Shown piece after piece: positions 24,996 to 33,966 of a DNA stretch of 55,303 nt. Below the pieces are notes generated by a model. That model saw only the letters and a list, made by a program, of their open reading frames with translations. It was not told the origin of the DNA and did not search any database. A program made the translations under genes and the position numbers. Positions within the stretch are counted from its first letter, which is position 1. Each line of letters starts with the position of its first letter. Source of the stretch: Planctomycetota bacterium (GTDB lineage Bacteria; Planctomycetota; Planctomycetia; Pirellulales; Lacipirellulaceae); contig QEVI01000003.1 in the NCBI GenBank assembly GCA_003576855.1, positions 1-55,303 on the forward strand, given 5' to 3'.

Positions 24996-26948
24996 ATGGC
25001 ACGGCCGCGTAACTCCTCTTCGCCGCTGTTTACGCTCACGGCCATCATCATCGCCATCGCGGCTCTGCACGTCGCCAAGGAAATCCTGCTCCCCCTGGCG
25101 CTGGCCATCCTGATCAGCTTCCTGTTGACGCCGCTGGCTAACCGCTTAGAACGGCTCGGCCTCGGCCGCGTGCCCTCGGTCCTGGCCGTCGTAAGCGTGA
25201 CGTTCGCCGTGCTCGGGGTGCTCGGCTGGATCGTGACCTGGCAGTTGGCCGACCTGGGATCCCAGCTTCCCCGGGACCGCGTCAACCTGATCCGCAAGAT
25301 CGAGAGCATCAAGCCCCGATCCAGTGCGTTGCAGGACATCACCGATACGATCGAAGACGTAGAAAAAACGCTGGCCAAAGACGACGCCGTGGCCGACGCG
25401 CAGCGGCCGGACGCGCCCAGCGACGAGCCGGCCAAGAGTCCGCGCGACCGGCTGGCACAGGCCGATTCCGACGAAAAACGATCGACCAACCTCTACTCGT
25501 TCTTCCAGTGGAGCACCGATTACGACCAATCAGCCGGGCCGGGAGAGCGGGCGGAACAGGAACCTATCGACGTGCGGGTCGTCGGCATGCCGCTGTCGCC
25601 GCTGCAGCAACTGCTGTCGTGGATGGGTCCGCTGATGGCCCCGATTACCACCGCCGGCGTCACGATCGTCCTGGTGATCTTCATCCTGCTGAAGCGAGAA
25701 GACCAGCGCAACCGCCTGTTGCAACTGTTCGGAAAGTCGCATCTCCACGCCACGACCGAGGCCCTGACCGATGTCACCGAGCGGGTCAGCCGTTATCTGC
25801 GAATGCAGTTCTTGATCAATGCTACGTACGGCGTATGCGTGGGCGCGGGACTCTATTTCATCGGCGTTCCCGGCGCCATCATGTGGGGCGTGCTCAGCTT
25901 CGCCCTGCGGTTTCTGCCCTACATCGGGCCCTGGCTGTCGGCCGTCATGCCGCTGCTGGTCTCCGTCGCCCGGTCCGAAGGCTGGACGCAGCCGATGCTG
26001 GTCATCGCCTGGTTTACGCTTTTGGAACTGCTGGTGAACAACGTCGCCGAGCCTTTGCTCTACGGCCGAACCACGGGCGTGTCCGGCGTGGGCGTCATCG
26101 TGGCCGCCATCTTCTGGACGTGGGTTTGGGGCGCCGTGGGACTGGTACTCGCCATGCCGCTGACTGTGTGCATCGTGGTGATGGCGCGGTACATCCCCGG
26201 ATTGCATTTTCTCACCGTGCTGCTGGGCGACCAGCCGCCCATGTCCGACGAGCAACGCATCTACCAGCGGCTGCTGGCCGGCGACGGGGACGAGGCCCTG
26301 GAGCTCGTCGCCCAGCGGGTGAAAGCAACCTCCCTAGCCGAGGCCTACGACGAGGCCGTGATCCCCGCCATCGCCCTGGCCGAGGCGGACCGCCACGCCG
26401 CCCTGCTCAACGAAGACCAGGAAGAGCTCGTCGAAGCGACCGCCCGGGATTTGGTGGAAGAGCTCGGCGAGCGCTATGCCGCCGCAGCGCCGGCGTTGTC
26501 GTCCGATACGCCAGCCGATGGTCCCGCGACGCCAAGGCGCCGGCTGCGCGTTCTCGGCATCCCGCTCCGCGACGACGCCGATGAGATCAGCGCCATCATG
26601 CTCAAGCAGCTACTGGACCAGGAAGGCATGGACGTCGAACTGGCGGGCGTGCAGACGCTTACCGGCGAAGTCGTGGAACTCGTTCAGCAAGAGCAATTCG
26701 ACGCCACCGTGATTTGCATCCTGCCGCCCTTGCCGCCGCGGAACAGTCGGCTGCTGTGCCGCCGTCTCCGCGACCGGCATCCCGCCCTGTCGATCATCGT
26801 CGGCTATTGGTGCGGCCAGTGCCACCCCGAACTACGGCGCCGCCTGTGCGCCGAAGACGGCGAGGCCGTCACCACGCTGGTCGAGGCGGTGGAGCGTTTG
26901 AAGGCCATTGCCGCCCGGCCTCAATTGGCCGCGGAGCGAGCGGGTTGA
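24996..26948 (+). CDS. AI-2E/PerM-family permease with extra C-terminal domain
   Basis: The protein has 650 residues. Hydrophobic helices at about 10-35, 58-82 and then 205-420 match the AI-2E transporter (PF01594) layout, including the large soluble loop after the third helix. The usual family length is about 350-400. Here a soluble C-terminal part of about 220 residues follows. A helical segment, RLLAGDGDEALELVAQRV, resembles the cap of cobalamin-binding modules. A Rossmann-like half follows (RRLRVLGIPLRDDADEISAI), in which the DxHxxG cobalamin motif is not conserved. The start is ATG at 24996; another ATG at 24992 is out of frame. Members export or import small molecules or ions; the substrate is unknown. 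Confidence 0.85.
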   Translation: MARPRNSSSPLFTLTAIIIAIAALHVAKEILLPLALAILISFLLTPLANRLERLGLGRVPSVLAVVSVTFAVLGVLGWIVTWQLADLGSQLPRDRVNLIRKIESIKPRSSALQDITDTIEDVEKTLAKDDAVADAQRPDAPSDEPAKSPRDRLAQADSDEKRSTNLYSFFQWSTDYDQSAGPGERAEQEPIDVRVVGMPLSPLQQLLSWMGPLMAPITTAGVTIVLVIFILLKREDQRNRLLQLFGKSHLHATTEALTDVTERVSRYLRMQFLINATYGVCVGAGLYFIGVPGAIMWGVLSFALRFLPYIGPWLSAVMPLLVSVARSEGWTQPMLVIAWFTLLELLVNNVAEPLLYGRTTGVSGVGVIVAAIFWTWVWGAVGLVLAMPLTVCIVVMARYIPGLHFLTVLLGDQPPMSDEQRIYQRLLAGDGDEALELVAQRVKATSLAEAYDEAVIPAIALAEADRHAALLNEDQEELVEATARDLVEELGERYAAAAPALSSDTPADGPATPRRRLRVLGIPLRDDADEISAIMLKQLLDQEGMDVELAGVQTLTGEVVELVQQEQFDATVICILPPLPPRNSRLLCRRLRDRHPALSIIVGYWCGQCHPELRRRLCAEDGEAVTTLVEAVERLKAIAARPQLAAERAG

Positions 26949-27052
26949 ACGGCCATGCAGCACACCGCTGGTCCCGGCGAATCGACTAGCCGGCGGCCGC
27001 CACGCGCATTCGACGCGCGGGCTGCCTGCCGTCATGCTGCGCGGCGATAAAA

Positions 27053-27098
27053 CGACGAAGGCGTTGGCGGCTAAGCAGCCGGCCAACGCCCTCGTCTT
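27053..27098. terminator. Bidirectional terminator between permease and lipoprotein genes
   Basis: The inverted repeat has a core GGCGTTGGC...GCCAACGCC and an extended lower stem (CGACGA with TCGTC). T-rich sequence flanks both sides. It is placed to end the convergent genes 24996-26948 and 27127-27780. Confidence 0.75.
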
Positions 27099-27126
27099 GC
27101 TTCTCTTATCTCTCGGGTTCTGCTAG

Positions 27127-27780
27127 CTACTTGATCTCGTTCATCAACCGATCCAATTGCTGAACCGCCAGCTTGACGTTCTCCTGATGGTCTTGCCAAC
27201 GGAGGATCTCAGCGGACTTCATGTCATCGAGGGCTTCCTCCACGCGATCCCGCTGCGCCTTGAGCTGGTCGATCTGGGCGTCAGTAACGTTCTCCTGGCC
27301 TTCGTTCTCGGCGTTGTCGGCACGGCTTTCGAGTTCATTGATCTTCGCGTCGGCCGCGTCCAGCTTCTGTTGCACCTGCTGCACATACGCATCGCGGTTT
27401 TGCGTGGCCTGGAACTCGGCTTCGGTTTGTTGCAGTTCCTTTTTCGCTTCCGTCACGTCGGCCTGCTCCTCCTGAATGGCCGCCTGCGCGTCCGCCTGCG
27501 CCTCGGTGACGTCAGCCTGCTCGCGCTGCGCATCGGCCGTCGCGTCGGCTTGGTCGTCCAACACCGGCTTATTGGCCTCGTGGCGGGCCGCGTCAACGTC
27601 GTGCTGTTCGTCGGCGACCTGTTCCTGCGCGTCGCGCTTGGCTTCCGCCACGTCTTGTTGTTCCTCGCGGACATTCTCCCGGGCGTCCGCGACGTCTCGT
27701 TGCGTGGTTCCCGACTCCTGGCAGCCTGCCACAAGGAAGGCTAACGAAGTCAACAACGGTCCAAACGACTTGATTGACAT
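27127..27780 (-). CDS. Coiled-coil lipoprotein
   Basis: The protein has 217 residues. A lipoprotein signal (FLVAGC, Cys at about 19) is followed by an almost uninterrupted charged helix. It has repeating DV-x-x-A and QADV-x-E-A-x-x-D units (about 25-135), then a Gln/Asp-rich coiled coil to the end. It would extend from a membrane into the periplasm and resembles YtxH- or Lpp-like spacer proteins only in style. The ATG at 27780 follows AAAGGGA. A mirror frame on the other strand is an artefact of the repeats. No sigma-54 site was found upstream. Confidence 0.85.
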   Translation of the reverse strand: MSIKSFGPLLTSLAFLVAGCQESGTTQRDVADARENVREEQQDVAEAKRDAQEQVADEQHDVDAARHEANKPVLDDQADATADAQREQADVTEAQADAQAAIQEEQADVTEAKKELQQTEAEFQATQNRDAYVQQVQQKLDAADAKINELESRADNAENEGQENVTDAQIDQLKAQRDRVEEALDDMKSAEILRWQDHQENVKLAVQQLDRLMNEIK

Positions 27781-28007
27781 GCTTTTTTCCCTTTCACGTA
27801 CAAATGGAAGAAACAACGTCCCCGCCCGCTCGGTCTGCTGCGTGCTGTGCAGCAGGGCGTCACAATGGCAGGGCTGTGCTCATTGTCGAAACTCTCCAAT
27901 CCACACTCATTCTCCGAAGTCGCCGCTGCGGTAAACCAGGAACCACGTAACCGCCTCTGGCAAAAGCAGCCGCCGCTCAACGAGCGGCCGGAGCGGGCCC
28001 TGGCAAA

Positions 28008-28151
28008 CTAAAAGTCACACCCTCCCCAAACGAGGGCGAGCAAAATAATCGGCAGCGGCAGCCCAAGCAGCCACGCGAAGATGCCGTACTTGATCTTCCC
28101 GCCGCGGTCGCCCGGTGCGATGCGTAGCCGGCGCTTACGTTTTGGATTCAT
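28008..28151 (-). CDS. Very small single-span membrane protein, 47 aa
   Basis: A basic head (MNPKRKRRLRIAPGDRGGK) is followed by one membrane helix (YGIFAWLLGLPLPIILLALVW) and GGCDF. The ATG at 28151 is preceded by AGGGGAC at good spacing. P7 lies about 120 bases upstream. No family is recognised. The promoter, ribosome binding site and hydrophobic helix together make it credible despite its size. Confidence 0.7.
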   Translation of the reverse strand: MNPKRKRRLRIAPGDRGGKIKYGIFAWLLGLPLPIILLALVWGGCDF

Positions 28152-28272
28152 TTTTCGTCCCCTGTTCGGCTCAGAAATGGCGCAGAAACATCTCAAAAAA
28201 CATCAGGAAGCCCGAGCCGATTTTCACGGCCTCATTGCTTGCAGCCTTTCTCCCATGGGCGCTAAGACGAAC

Positions 28273-28289
28273 TGCAAGTGATATGCCAA
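28273..28289 (-). promoter_or_regulatory. Sigma-54 promoter candidate P7
   Basis: On the minus strand it reads TTGGCATA-N4-TTGCA, with GG (28287-28286) and GC (28275-28274) 10 bases apart. It is close to full consensus and is oriented toward the 47-residue membrane protein. Confidence 0.7.
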
Positions 28290-28558
28290 TACACGCCCTG
28301 AGCGGACTTGCCCGTCGTCTCGCCAAGCGTGCCGCCGCGCGCCGAGCACGCACCATCGCCGAGGCCAACTACCGGCGACAATCAACCCCGCGGCGGCACG
28401 GGCAGGCGCGCCCGCTGCCATACGGCACACAGTTTGCCGCCACGATCGACGAGATTCACAGCGGCCGGCGATCGCCCGACCACGGGCGCCGGCCCGCAGC
28501 GCCGGCTGACAAGCGGCGCGACCGCGGCTGCGATCGAGTCCGCTCGGACGGCGGCATT
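28290..28558. other. Intergenic region upstream of the Hpt gene
   Basis: About 270 bases (over 400 counted from 28152). A frame continuous with the Hpt gene is open here, but its product is basic and Pro/Arg-rich, with no domain. I treat it as non-coding. Confidence 0.5.
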
Positions 28559-28945
28559 ATGAAGACTACAGCGCATTCTCACGACGTCGGCGACGCGGAA
28601 CTACGTTCCGTGATGGACGTCGAAGAGGCGCTCCAGCGGCTTGGAAACGACGAGGAACTACTGGGCGACATCGTGCAGGTCTACCTGGAAGACGCCCCTG
28701 GAATCGTAGAACGCGTCCGAGCTGCTGTCGCCGCGGGTGATTGCACCGCCCTGTTGCGGGCGGCCCATAGCCTGAAGGGACTGGCCGCCACGCTAAGCGC
28801 CCACGACGTGATCGGCGCCGCCTTAAAGCTCGAACACCTGGCCGCCGCCAAGAACCTCGGCGAGGCCCCCGAAGCGCTAGTGCAGCTCGATCGGTCAGTC
28901 GCCCAACTCAATCAGGCGGTCAAGAAGTTTCTGCCGGTCAAGTAG
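28559..28945 (+). CDS. Free histidine phosphotransfer (Hpt) protein
   Basis: The protein has 128 residues. The Hpt four-helix-bundle pattern is clear: VEEALQRLGNDEELLGDIVQVYLEDAP, then the phospho-acceptor His in RAAHSLKGLAATLSA, then a helix near LKLEHLAAA. No kinase domain is attached. In a phosphorelay it would shuttle phosphate between the receiver of a hybrid kinase and a response regulator; both occur at 15661-21628. I used the ATG at 28559, as upstream codons in frame encode no recognisable sequence. Confidence 0.88.
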   Translation: MKTTAHSHDVGDAELRSVMDVEEALQRLGNDEELLGDIVQVYLEDAPGIVERVRAAVAAGDCTALLRAAHSLKGLAATLSAHDVIGAALKLEHLAAAKNLGEAPEALVQLDRSVAQLNQAVKKFLPVK

Positions 28946-29111
28946 TAACCCGCCTCACACCACGCTTCCAGCGCTAAGAGCGCACCGGCGCCGCAATGGC
29001 TCCCCGCGGGGATTGTCGTCCGCCCGTCCTGCACCGCGCCTGCTCGTCGCTGGCGGCGTGCTGCCGCCGCAAATATACTGAAGATCGTGCACCAACTACC
29101 TTTCTTCTTCC

Positions 29112-30401
29112 ATGCGTGATTGCGCCATGGCGGCGATAGGCTTCACGCCATGCCGAGTTCGATGCCCGGCGGCGGCGATTGGCGGCGGCCTGCTGGCGAT
29201 CATGGTCGGCTGTGCCGAGACGGGCCCCGACGCCGGTCCGGTTGTTCACGCCGCGTGGAAGACGGCTCACACTGCCGCCATCAATCCCGAAGCGCCCGAG
29301 CTCTCCGCCAGTAAACGGCTGATGGCCCAGGGAAGATACGCCGACGCCGTCGATGAGCTCACCCGGGCGATCGTGGCCGCCGGACACTCTCAACCGATTC
29401 TCAGAATCGATCAACATGGCGCCGATTTGTTCTTCCAGCGCGGCCTGGCCTACCTCCACATGGGCTTTCCGGACACCGCCGCGGCAGACCTTAGCGACGC
29501 CATCAAACTCGCCCCGCGGTACGGCGACGCGTTCGAGGTTAGAGGCAAGGCCTATTTCAACCTCGGCGATTCCTTCAAAGCCCTCCGCGACCTGACGCAG
29601 GCCATCCGCATGAAGACGGATAACGCCGCAGCGTACTTATTGCGCGGCGAAGTCTACCTCGCGCGGGGCCAATATGCTCGGGCCGCGGCCGACCTGGAAC
29701 AAGCCGAACGCGAGGACGCCGCCTTGGCGACCGCCGCCCGCGACCTCCGCAGCCGCGCCTACCTGCTGTGGAGCCAACAGCTCGACGCCGAAGGCGATCA
29801 GGTTCTGGCGGCCGAAAAGCTCGCCCTGGCCCGCGAACTGAACCCGTCCTACGCCGCCGAACTCCCGGCCGCCGCCGCGCAGCCGTCACCCCCCGTGGAG
29901 CAATCGGCCGCCAAGCCGGTGGTCACCGAGGCCGACCAATTGCTTGCCGCCGGTCGGCAGCAGCAGCTCGCCAGGCAGTTCGACCAGGCCCTGTCCACGT
30001 ACACCCGGGCCCTCTCGCTGCGCCCCGACTTCGCCCAGGCGTATTTGCGGCGCGGCGAAACGCTGCTGGCCATGGGCTTTCCGGATACGGCCCTGGAAGA
30101 CCTCAAGCGGGCCGCCCATCGCGAACCCTCAGCCGAGGCGCTCGAGCTCCAAGCAGAAGCATTCCTGGAACTCGGCAGCCCCCACCGGGCGTCGCTGGCG
30201 GCCACCGAGGCGCTGCATCTGGCCCCGGGCGCCGCATCCGCCTACGCTCTCCGCGGGCGGGCCTATCTCCAGGCGGAGAACTGGAAGCGGGCCCTCGCCG
30301 ATCTGCAGGAGGCTATCCGCCTGGAACCGCAAAGGCGGGCGCAACTCGAGCCGCTGTTGGCTCAAGCCCGGCGCCACTTGGCAGCCGCCGCTCAGCAGTA
30401 G
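29112..30401 (+). CDS. TPR-repeat lipoprotein
   Basis: The protein has 429 residues. A signal sequence with lipobox-like IMVGC (Cys at about 34) precedes two TPR blocks. Block one (about 60-200) has repeats such as LFFQRGLAYLHMGFPDTAA and AYLLRGEVYLARGQYARAA. Block two (about 275-425) has QQLARQFDQALSTYTRALSL and AYALRGRAYLQAENWKRAL. The phrase GFPDTA-x-x-DL occurs in both, suggesting internal duplication. TPRs act as protein-protein scaffolds. The partner is unknown. An alternative start is the ATG at 29127. Confidence 0.88.
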   Translation: MRDCAMAAIGFTPCRVRCPAAAIGGGLLAIMVGCAETGPDAGPVVHAAWKTAHTAAINPEAPELSASKRLMAQGRYADAVDELTRAIVAAGHSQPILRIDQHGADLFFQRGLAYLHMGFPDTAAADLSDAIKLAPRYGDAFEVRGKAYFNLGDSFKALRDLTQAIRMKTDNAAAYLLRGEVYLARGQYARAAADLEQAEREDAALATAARDLRSRAYLLWSQQLDAEGDQVLAAEKLALARELNPSYAAELPAAAAQPSPPVEQSAAKPVVTEADQLLAAGRQQQLARQFDQALSTYTRALSLRPDFAQAYLRRGETLLAMGFPDTALEDLKRAAHREPSAEALELQAEAFLELGSPHRASLAATEALHLAPGAASAYALRGRAYLQAENWKRALADLQEAIRLEPQRRAQLEPLLAQARRHLAAAAQQ

Positions 30402-30505
30402 CGCGACGACGCATGCCGCCGCGCGTCATCCGGCATTTGCTCCCGCGACCAACGACGCTCGAAACCGGCTGTGGGCTAGCCCAATACCGATCGCGCAGGG
30501 CCCGC

Positions 30506-30538
30506 GGCCGCACGGCGACGTTTCGCCGCCGTGCGGCC
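30506..30538. terminator. Strong hairpin between convergent genes
   Basis: A perfect 12-bp stem (30506-30517 with 30527-30538) with a 9-base loop lies between the TPR gene and the DUF1559 gene, which converge. There is no T run on either side, so factor-independent termination is uncertain. Confidence 0.5.
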
Positions 30539-30584
30539 CGACTGACATGGCGCTGCCGGCGCCGATGCAAGCCAGCGACGATCG

Positions 30585-31526
30585 CTACAGCGCGTCTTCG
30601 GGAATGATCTCCTCCCCGCCGATGCTTCCCACCATGTTGAGCACCTTGAAATCGACGTCGTTCTTCAAAGCGCGGACGTGGCCGTCCAAAAACATGAAGT
30701 GGGTAATGCCGTTGTGCTCGCTGCCGAACTTGTTGTGGGCGCCGTCGTCGGGGCCAGTCGCGATGCCGCCGTTGGTCCCCGCAAAGATCGTATGCGGCGT
30801 GTCGCCGGCCAAGAACGCCGTGTCCCCCTGCTCGTAATGCAGCATATCCGGGTTGTTGTTCGTCGGGTTCAGCGGCTTGTGCTTCTCGCCGACGGCAATC
30901 GTATTGGAAAGACCGTCGGTGACGTCCTTCTCGCGTACCTTCGAATAGCTGTAGATCGGCCCGCTCTCGGTCGGATCGGGTCGCAGATCCGGCCGCAGGC
31001 TGCTGTCCTTGCCGACGACGCCCGACAGCACCCCGTTCATATGGTTATGGCCCGCGTTGGCGGCGTAGTCTCCCAGCGTGGCCGCGGCCCGCACGAGCGG
31101 GGGCTGGTCGTTGTTGTCGAAGTCGCGATCGGCGGCGGCCGGCCGCCGCGTCGGGCACGCGTAGGTATCCACCGGCGTCCGCATCGCCAGGGCGTTCTCG
31201 TCGTCCCACACCGGCTTCAGCTTGTTGAACGACCGGGTGATATTGCCCATTTCCAGGTACGGCAGCAGCCGGAACGCCCAGGACACCGAGTACTGGATCG
31301 TGTTATCGCGGCCCATGGGATAGCCCTTCAGGGCGTCGTGATGGTTTTGCACGGCGATGGCTTGCTGTTTCAGGTTGTTGATGCAAGCGTTGCGTCGAGC
31401 GGCCTCCCGAGCCGCCTGGACGGCTGGCAGCAACAGCGCTATCAGCGAGCCGATGATCGCAATTACCACCAGCAGTTCAACAAGCGTGAAACCGCGCACC
31501 GTGCGTCTTGTTCTTGAGCTTGCCAT
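30585..31526 (-). CDS. DUF1559 prepilin-type protein
   Basis: The protein has 313 residues. The N-terminal type IV prepilin signal is [20 protein letters not shown], cleaved after Gly with Phe as the new first residue. [23 protein letters not shown] and the DUF1559/SBP_bac_10 domain follow, ending with the typical [11 protein letters not shown]. This family is greatly expanded in planctomycetes and is thought to form or decorate pseudopilin-like surface structures. The function of individual members is unknown. I chose the ATG at 31526, immediately before the signal. A GGAG lies upstream at a somewhat long spacing. Confidence 0.95.
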   Translation of the reverse strand: MASSRTRRTVRGFTLVELLVVIAIIGSLIALLLPAVQAAREAARRNACINNLKQQAIAVQNHHDALKGYPMGRDNTIQYSVSWAFRLLPYLEMGNITRSFNKLKPVWDDENALAMRTPVDTYACPTRRPAAADRDFDNNDQPPLVRAAATLGDYAANAGHNHMNGVLSGVVGKDSSLRPDLRPDPTESGPIYSYSKVREKDVTDGLSNTIAVGEKHKPLNPTNNNPDMLHYEQGDTAFLAGDTPHTIFAGTNGGIATGPDDGAHNKFGSEHNGITHFMFLDGHVRALKNDVDFKVLNMVGSIGGEEIIPEDAL

Positions 31527-31860
31527 GAGAAATCGTTCTCCGGAGTGGGCGCTCCCGCGCGATGTGGCTGCCGCCGCGGCAGCGTTCGCTTGGCGAGGCA
31601 GGCGTTCGTCGCGGCAGCTAGACCGCGCCAGCCTGCGGACGGGAGCAGGGCAGGAAAACTCTCTGCCCCAAGTCGATCCGGATGCCCGGCCAATTGCAAG
31701 CGGATTTCTGGAAGACTGCGCTAAGCGGCGCACCCGAAACGCAAAACGGCGCGGCGTTGCGGCACACTTCGCGACGCACCTGCACGAACTACGCTGCCAC
31801 ACGTCGCCGCAAACGGCGTCGAGCAAGCGAGTTACGCCACGGGCCGTCGCCTTAAGCGCA
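31527..31860. other. Intergenic region, no gene seen
   Basis: About 330 bases upstream of the DUF1559 gene and downstream of the redoxin fusion. It is open in two frames, but neither shows a domain or a ribosome binding site. Confidence 0.55.
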
Positions 31861-33690
31861 TCACTGGCGGCCGCCTAACAGGGCAACTTTGTCTGATTTA
31901 CCGCCGCTACCCGGTTTACCTGACCGCAAATCCTCATGCGCGTCGCTCACCGTCGCCGTGCCGAGCATCATCTCGTCCCACGTCTGGTCTCCCCAGTACA
32001 CCGTTTGATCCGGATCGGGATTCAGCGGGTTGTCGGCCGAGTTGTCATAACGGGCTTCCATGTCGATGACCGTGCCCGCCGGCAGTAGCTTCGGCGTCTT
32101 GAACAGATAAACGATTTGCCAATTGAAATCGTATCTGGGCACATCGAGCAAGACCTCTTCGCGGCCATCGGGGTACTTGGCCGTAAAGCGAAACGATTTG
32201 CCGCGATAATGCATGTGCGGCGACAACGTATAGAGCGTCGTGTCTCGCTTGATCTTCTTCTTCGCATGAACGACGTAATCGGGGCGCCGCGGCGGAATGA
32301 TGAACTTGGGATTCATCGCCGCCTCGATCCTGATCTGTTTGCGAACCTTCGACGGATCGGCGAAGCAGACGGCCGCCTGGCTGCGGTCGGTCGCCGGCCG
32401 CCCGGTCGGCGTGTAGTGGACCTGGAAAGCCAGCTTCGACCCGGCGGGAATCCTGAACGCGTATTCCGGATCGCCGGTAATCGCCGGCATGCCGGGCGCA
32501 AAGGCGGCGATCGCGTTGAACAGCGCGTCCTCCGGCTCCGCTTCGTCCTTCCCCGGCGGTATGTAAAATAGGAACAAGTGGTGCACCACCTCAGGATTGC
32601 CGGGGCGGGCCTCGGCGGCGTAGACCCACTTGTCCTCCTTAAAGCCTGGATCCCACACGAAGTACTGGTACTCCACCGTGCCCGTCGCGGGGACGTCGAA
32701 CTCCACGGGCATCTGGTACACGGCGTCGGGCTGCGGTATCTGCCAGCCGTCGGTGAATTGGCGCGGCGGCGGCGCTTCGGCCGGGTCGCCCTCCGGCACG
32801 CCCGCCTCGACCCAGGCGCGGAACAGCCGCTTTTCTTCGTCCGAGAGCCGCGGGTCGTTCGCAAACTCGCCGTGCGCCGGATTGGCCCCCCACGGCGGCA
32901 TGCGCAAGTTCTCAATCACTTCCAGGCACATGTCCGACCAGGCCGCCACGTCTTCGTACGCAGTCAGCGTGAACGGACCGATCTGACCCTCGCGATGACA
33001 AGTCACGCAGCGGTTCTGCAAGATCGGGGCGATGTGCCGGGCGTAGGTCACTTCGCCGTCCGCTCGGCTGGGCTCGCGCCGGCCGATCAGGCAGCCCACG
33101 CCTTGCGTCCGCGGCGTGGGCGCCGGTTTGCCGGCCAGCGCCGCTTCGATGGCATCGGCCAGTTCGCTGCGGCTCGCCTTCAAACGGGCGGAACCGACGC
33201 CGTATTGGTCGTCGATGCGACCCTGGTAGCAGATCGCCCGACGCCGGTCGAGGACGAATGCTTCAGGCGTTCTCGTGGCGCCGAACTGGTCCGCCACCTT
33301 CGCGCCAGGGTCCTTCAGGAGCGGAAACTCGATGCCGTATTTGACGCCGTAACCCGCCAGCTCCTGCAGCGTATCCTGCTGATTCGGATTGACGCCGATG
33401 AACTGCACGCCCCGATCACGGTACTTCTCGTCCATCTCGGCAAGTCGGCTCGCGTAGAGTTTCGCCAACGGGCACTCCGTTCCCAGGAACACGACGACGA
33501 TCACCGGGCGATCCTTCCACTCCGAAAGTGAACGCCGAGCGCCGGCATGGTCGTTGAGGGTAAAGTCCTCGATGACGACGGCAGGCTGCGCCTCGGCGCC
33601 GCCGACCGATGGAACCAGCGCACTGCAGCAGCTCGCGGCAAACAACACGTTATGCGAAAGAACCGCCCGGCGCACGCGAGATAAGTTCAT
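31861..33690 (-). CDS. Redoxin / haem c / copper monooxygenase-like fusion
   Basis: The protein has 609 residues with a signal peptide (1-32). A peroxiredoxin/AhpC-like domain (about 35-180) contains [13 protein letters not shown] haem-c motif follows at [13 protein letters not shown] (about 231-235), with MPPW as a typical distal feature of planctomycete cytochromes. The last part resembles the copper type II ascorbate-dependent monooxygenase fold: HH in [11 protein letters not shown], HxH in [11 protein letters not shown], and a Met candidate in DEMMLG. Three redox modules in one exported chain suggest electron flow to or from copper. The substrate is unknown. The ATG at 33690 starts the signal peptide; the longer open frame upstream is antisense to the methyltransferase. 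Confidence 0.88.
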   Translation of the reverse strand: MNLSRVRRAVLSHNVLFAASCCSALVPSVGGAEAQPAVVIEDFTLNDHAGARRSLSEWKDRPVIVVVFLGTECPLAKLYASRLAEMDEKYRDRGVQFIGVNPNQQDTLQELAGYGVKYGIEFPLLKDPGAKVADQFGATRTPEAFVLDRRRAICYQGRIDDQYGVGSARLKASRSELADAIEAALAGKPAPTPRTQGVGCLIGRREPSRADGEVTYARHIAPILQNRCVTCHREGQIGPFTLTAYEDVAAWSDMCLEVIENLRMPPWGANPAHGEFANDPRLSDEEKRLFRAWVEAGVPEGDPAEAPPPRQFTDGWQIPQPDAVYQMPVEFDVPATGTVEYQYFVWDPGFKEDKWVYAAEARPGNPEVVHHLFLFYIPPGKDEAEPEDALFNAIAAFAPGMPAITGDPEYAFRIPAGSKLAFQVHYTPTGRPATDRSQAAVCFADPSKVRKQIRIEAAMNPKFIIPPRRPDYVVHAKKKIKRDTTLYTLSPHMHYRGKSFRFTAKYPDGREEVLLDVPRYDFNWQIVYLFKTPKLLPAGTVIDMEARYDNSADNPLNPDPDQTVYWGDQTWDEMMLGTATVSDAHEDLRSGKPGSGGKSDKVALLGGRQ

Positions 33691-33886
33691 GCCACCACCT
33701 GAAGCGAGGGACAAGAGGCAGGCGAAGCGGTTTATCGTATTCCATGCCGAAGCCCGGAGGCAACTCAATCGAAAGCTCGCCGTAATCGCCGGGCAAAGGG
33801 AAATGGGCCCGTGCACCATGCCGCGGCGGTCCTGCTCGCGGACATCCGCTCGCCGCCAGCACCCGCCAACTGCCGGCCAGGGCCCT

Positions 33887-33912
33887 GCAAGCGGCGCTTG
33901 CCGCGCTATAAT
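33887..33912 (+). promoter_or_regulatory. Promoter with overlapping palindrome before the methyltransferase
   Basis: A perfect TATAAT (33907-33912) stands out in this GC-rich stretch. Just upstream is the inverted repeat GCAAGC-GGC-GCTTGC (33887-33901), which covers the -35 to -10 spacer. No good -35 hexamer is visible. The palindrome could be an operator, perhaps for autoregulation. Confidence 0.45.
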
Positions 33913-33966
33913 AGCCTTCGCTCCGTACAGCCGAATCTTGGAAGCATGCCGCAGGAGGCCCCCCCG

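Noticed and set aside
27157-27744. Long plus-strand frame opposite the coiled-coil lipoprotein
   Set aside because: A mirror of the repetitive coding sequence; the minus strand has a lipobox and a ribosome binding site.
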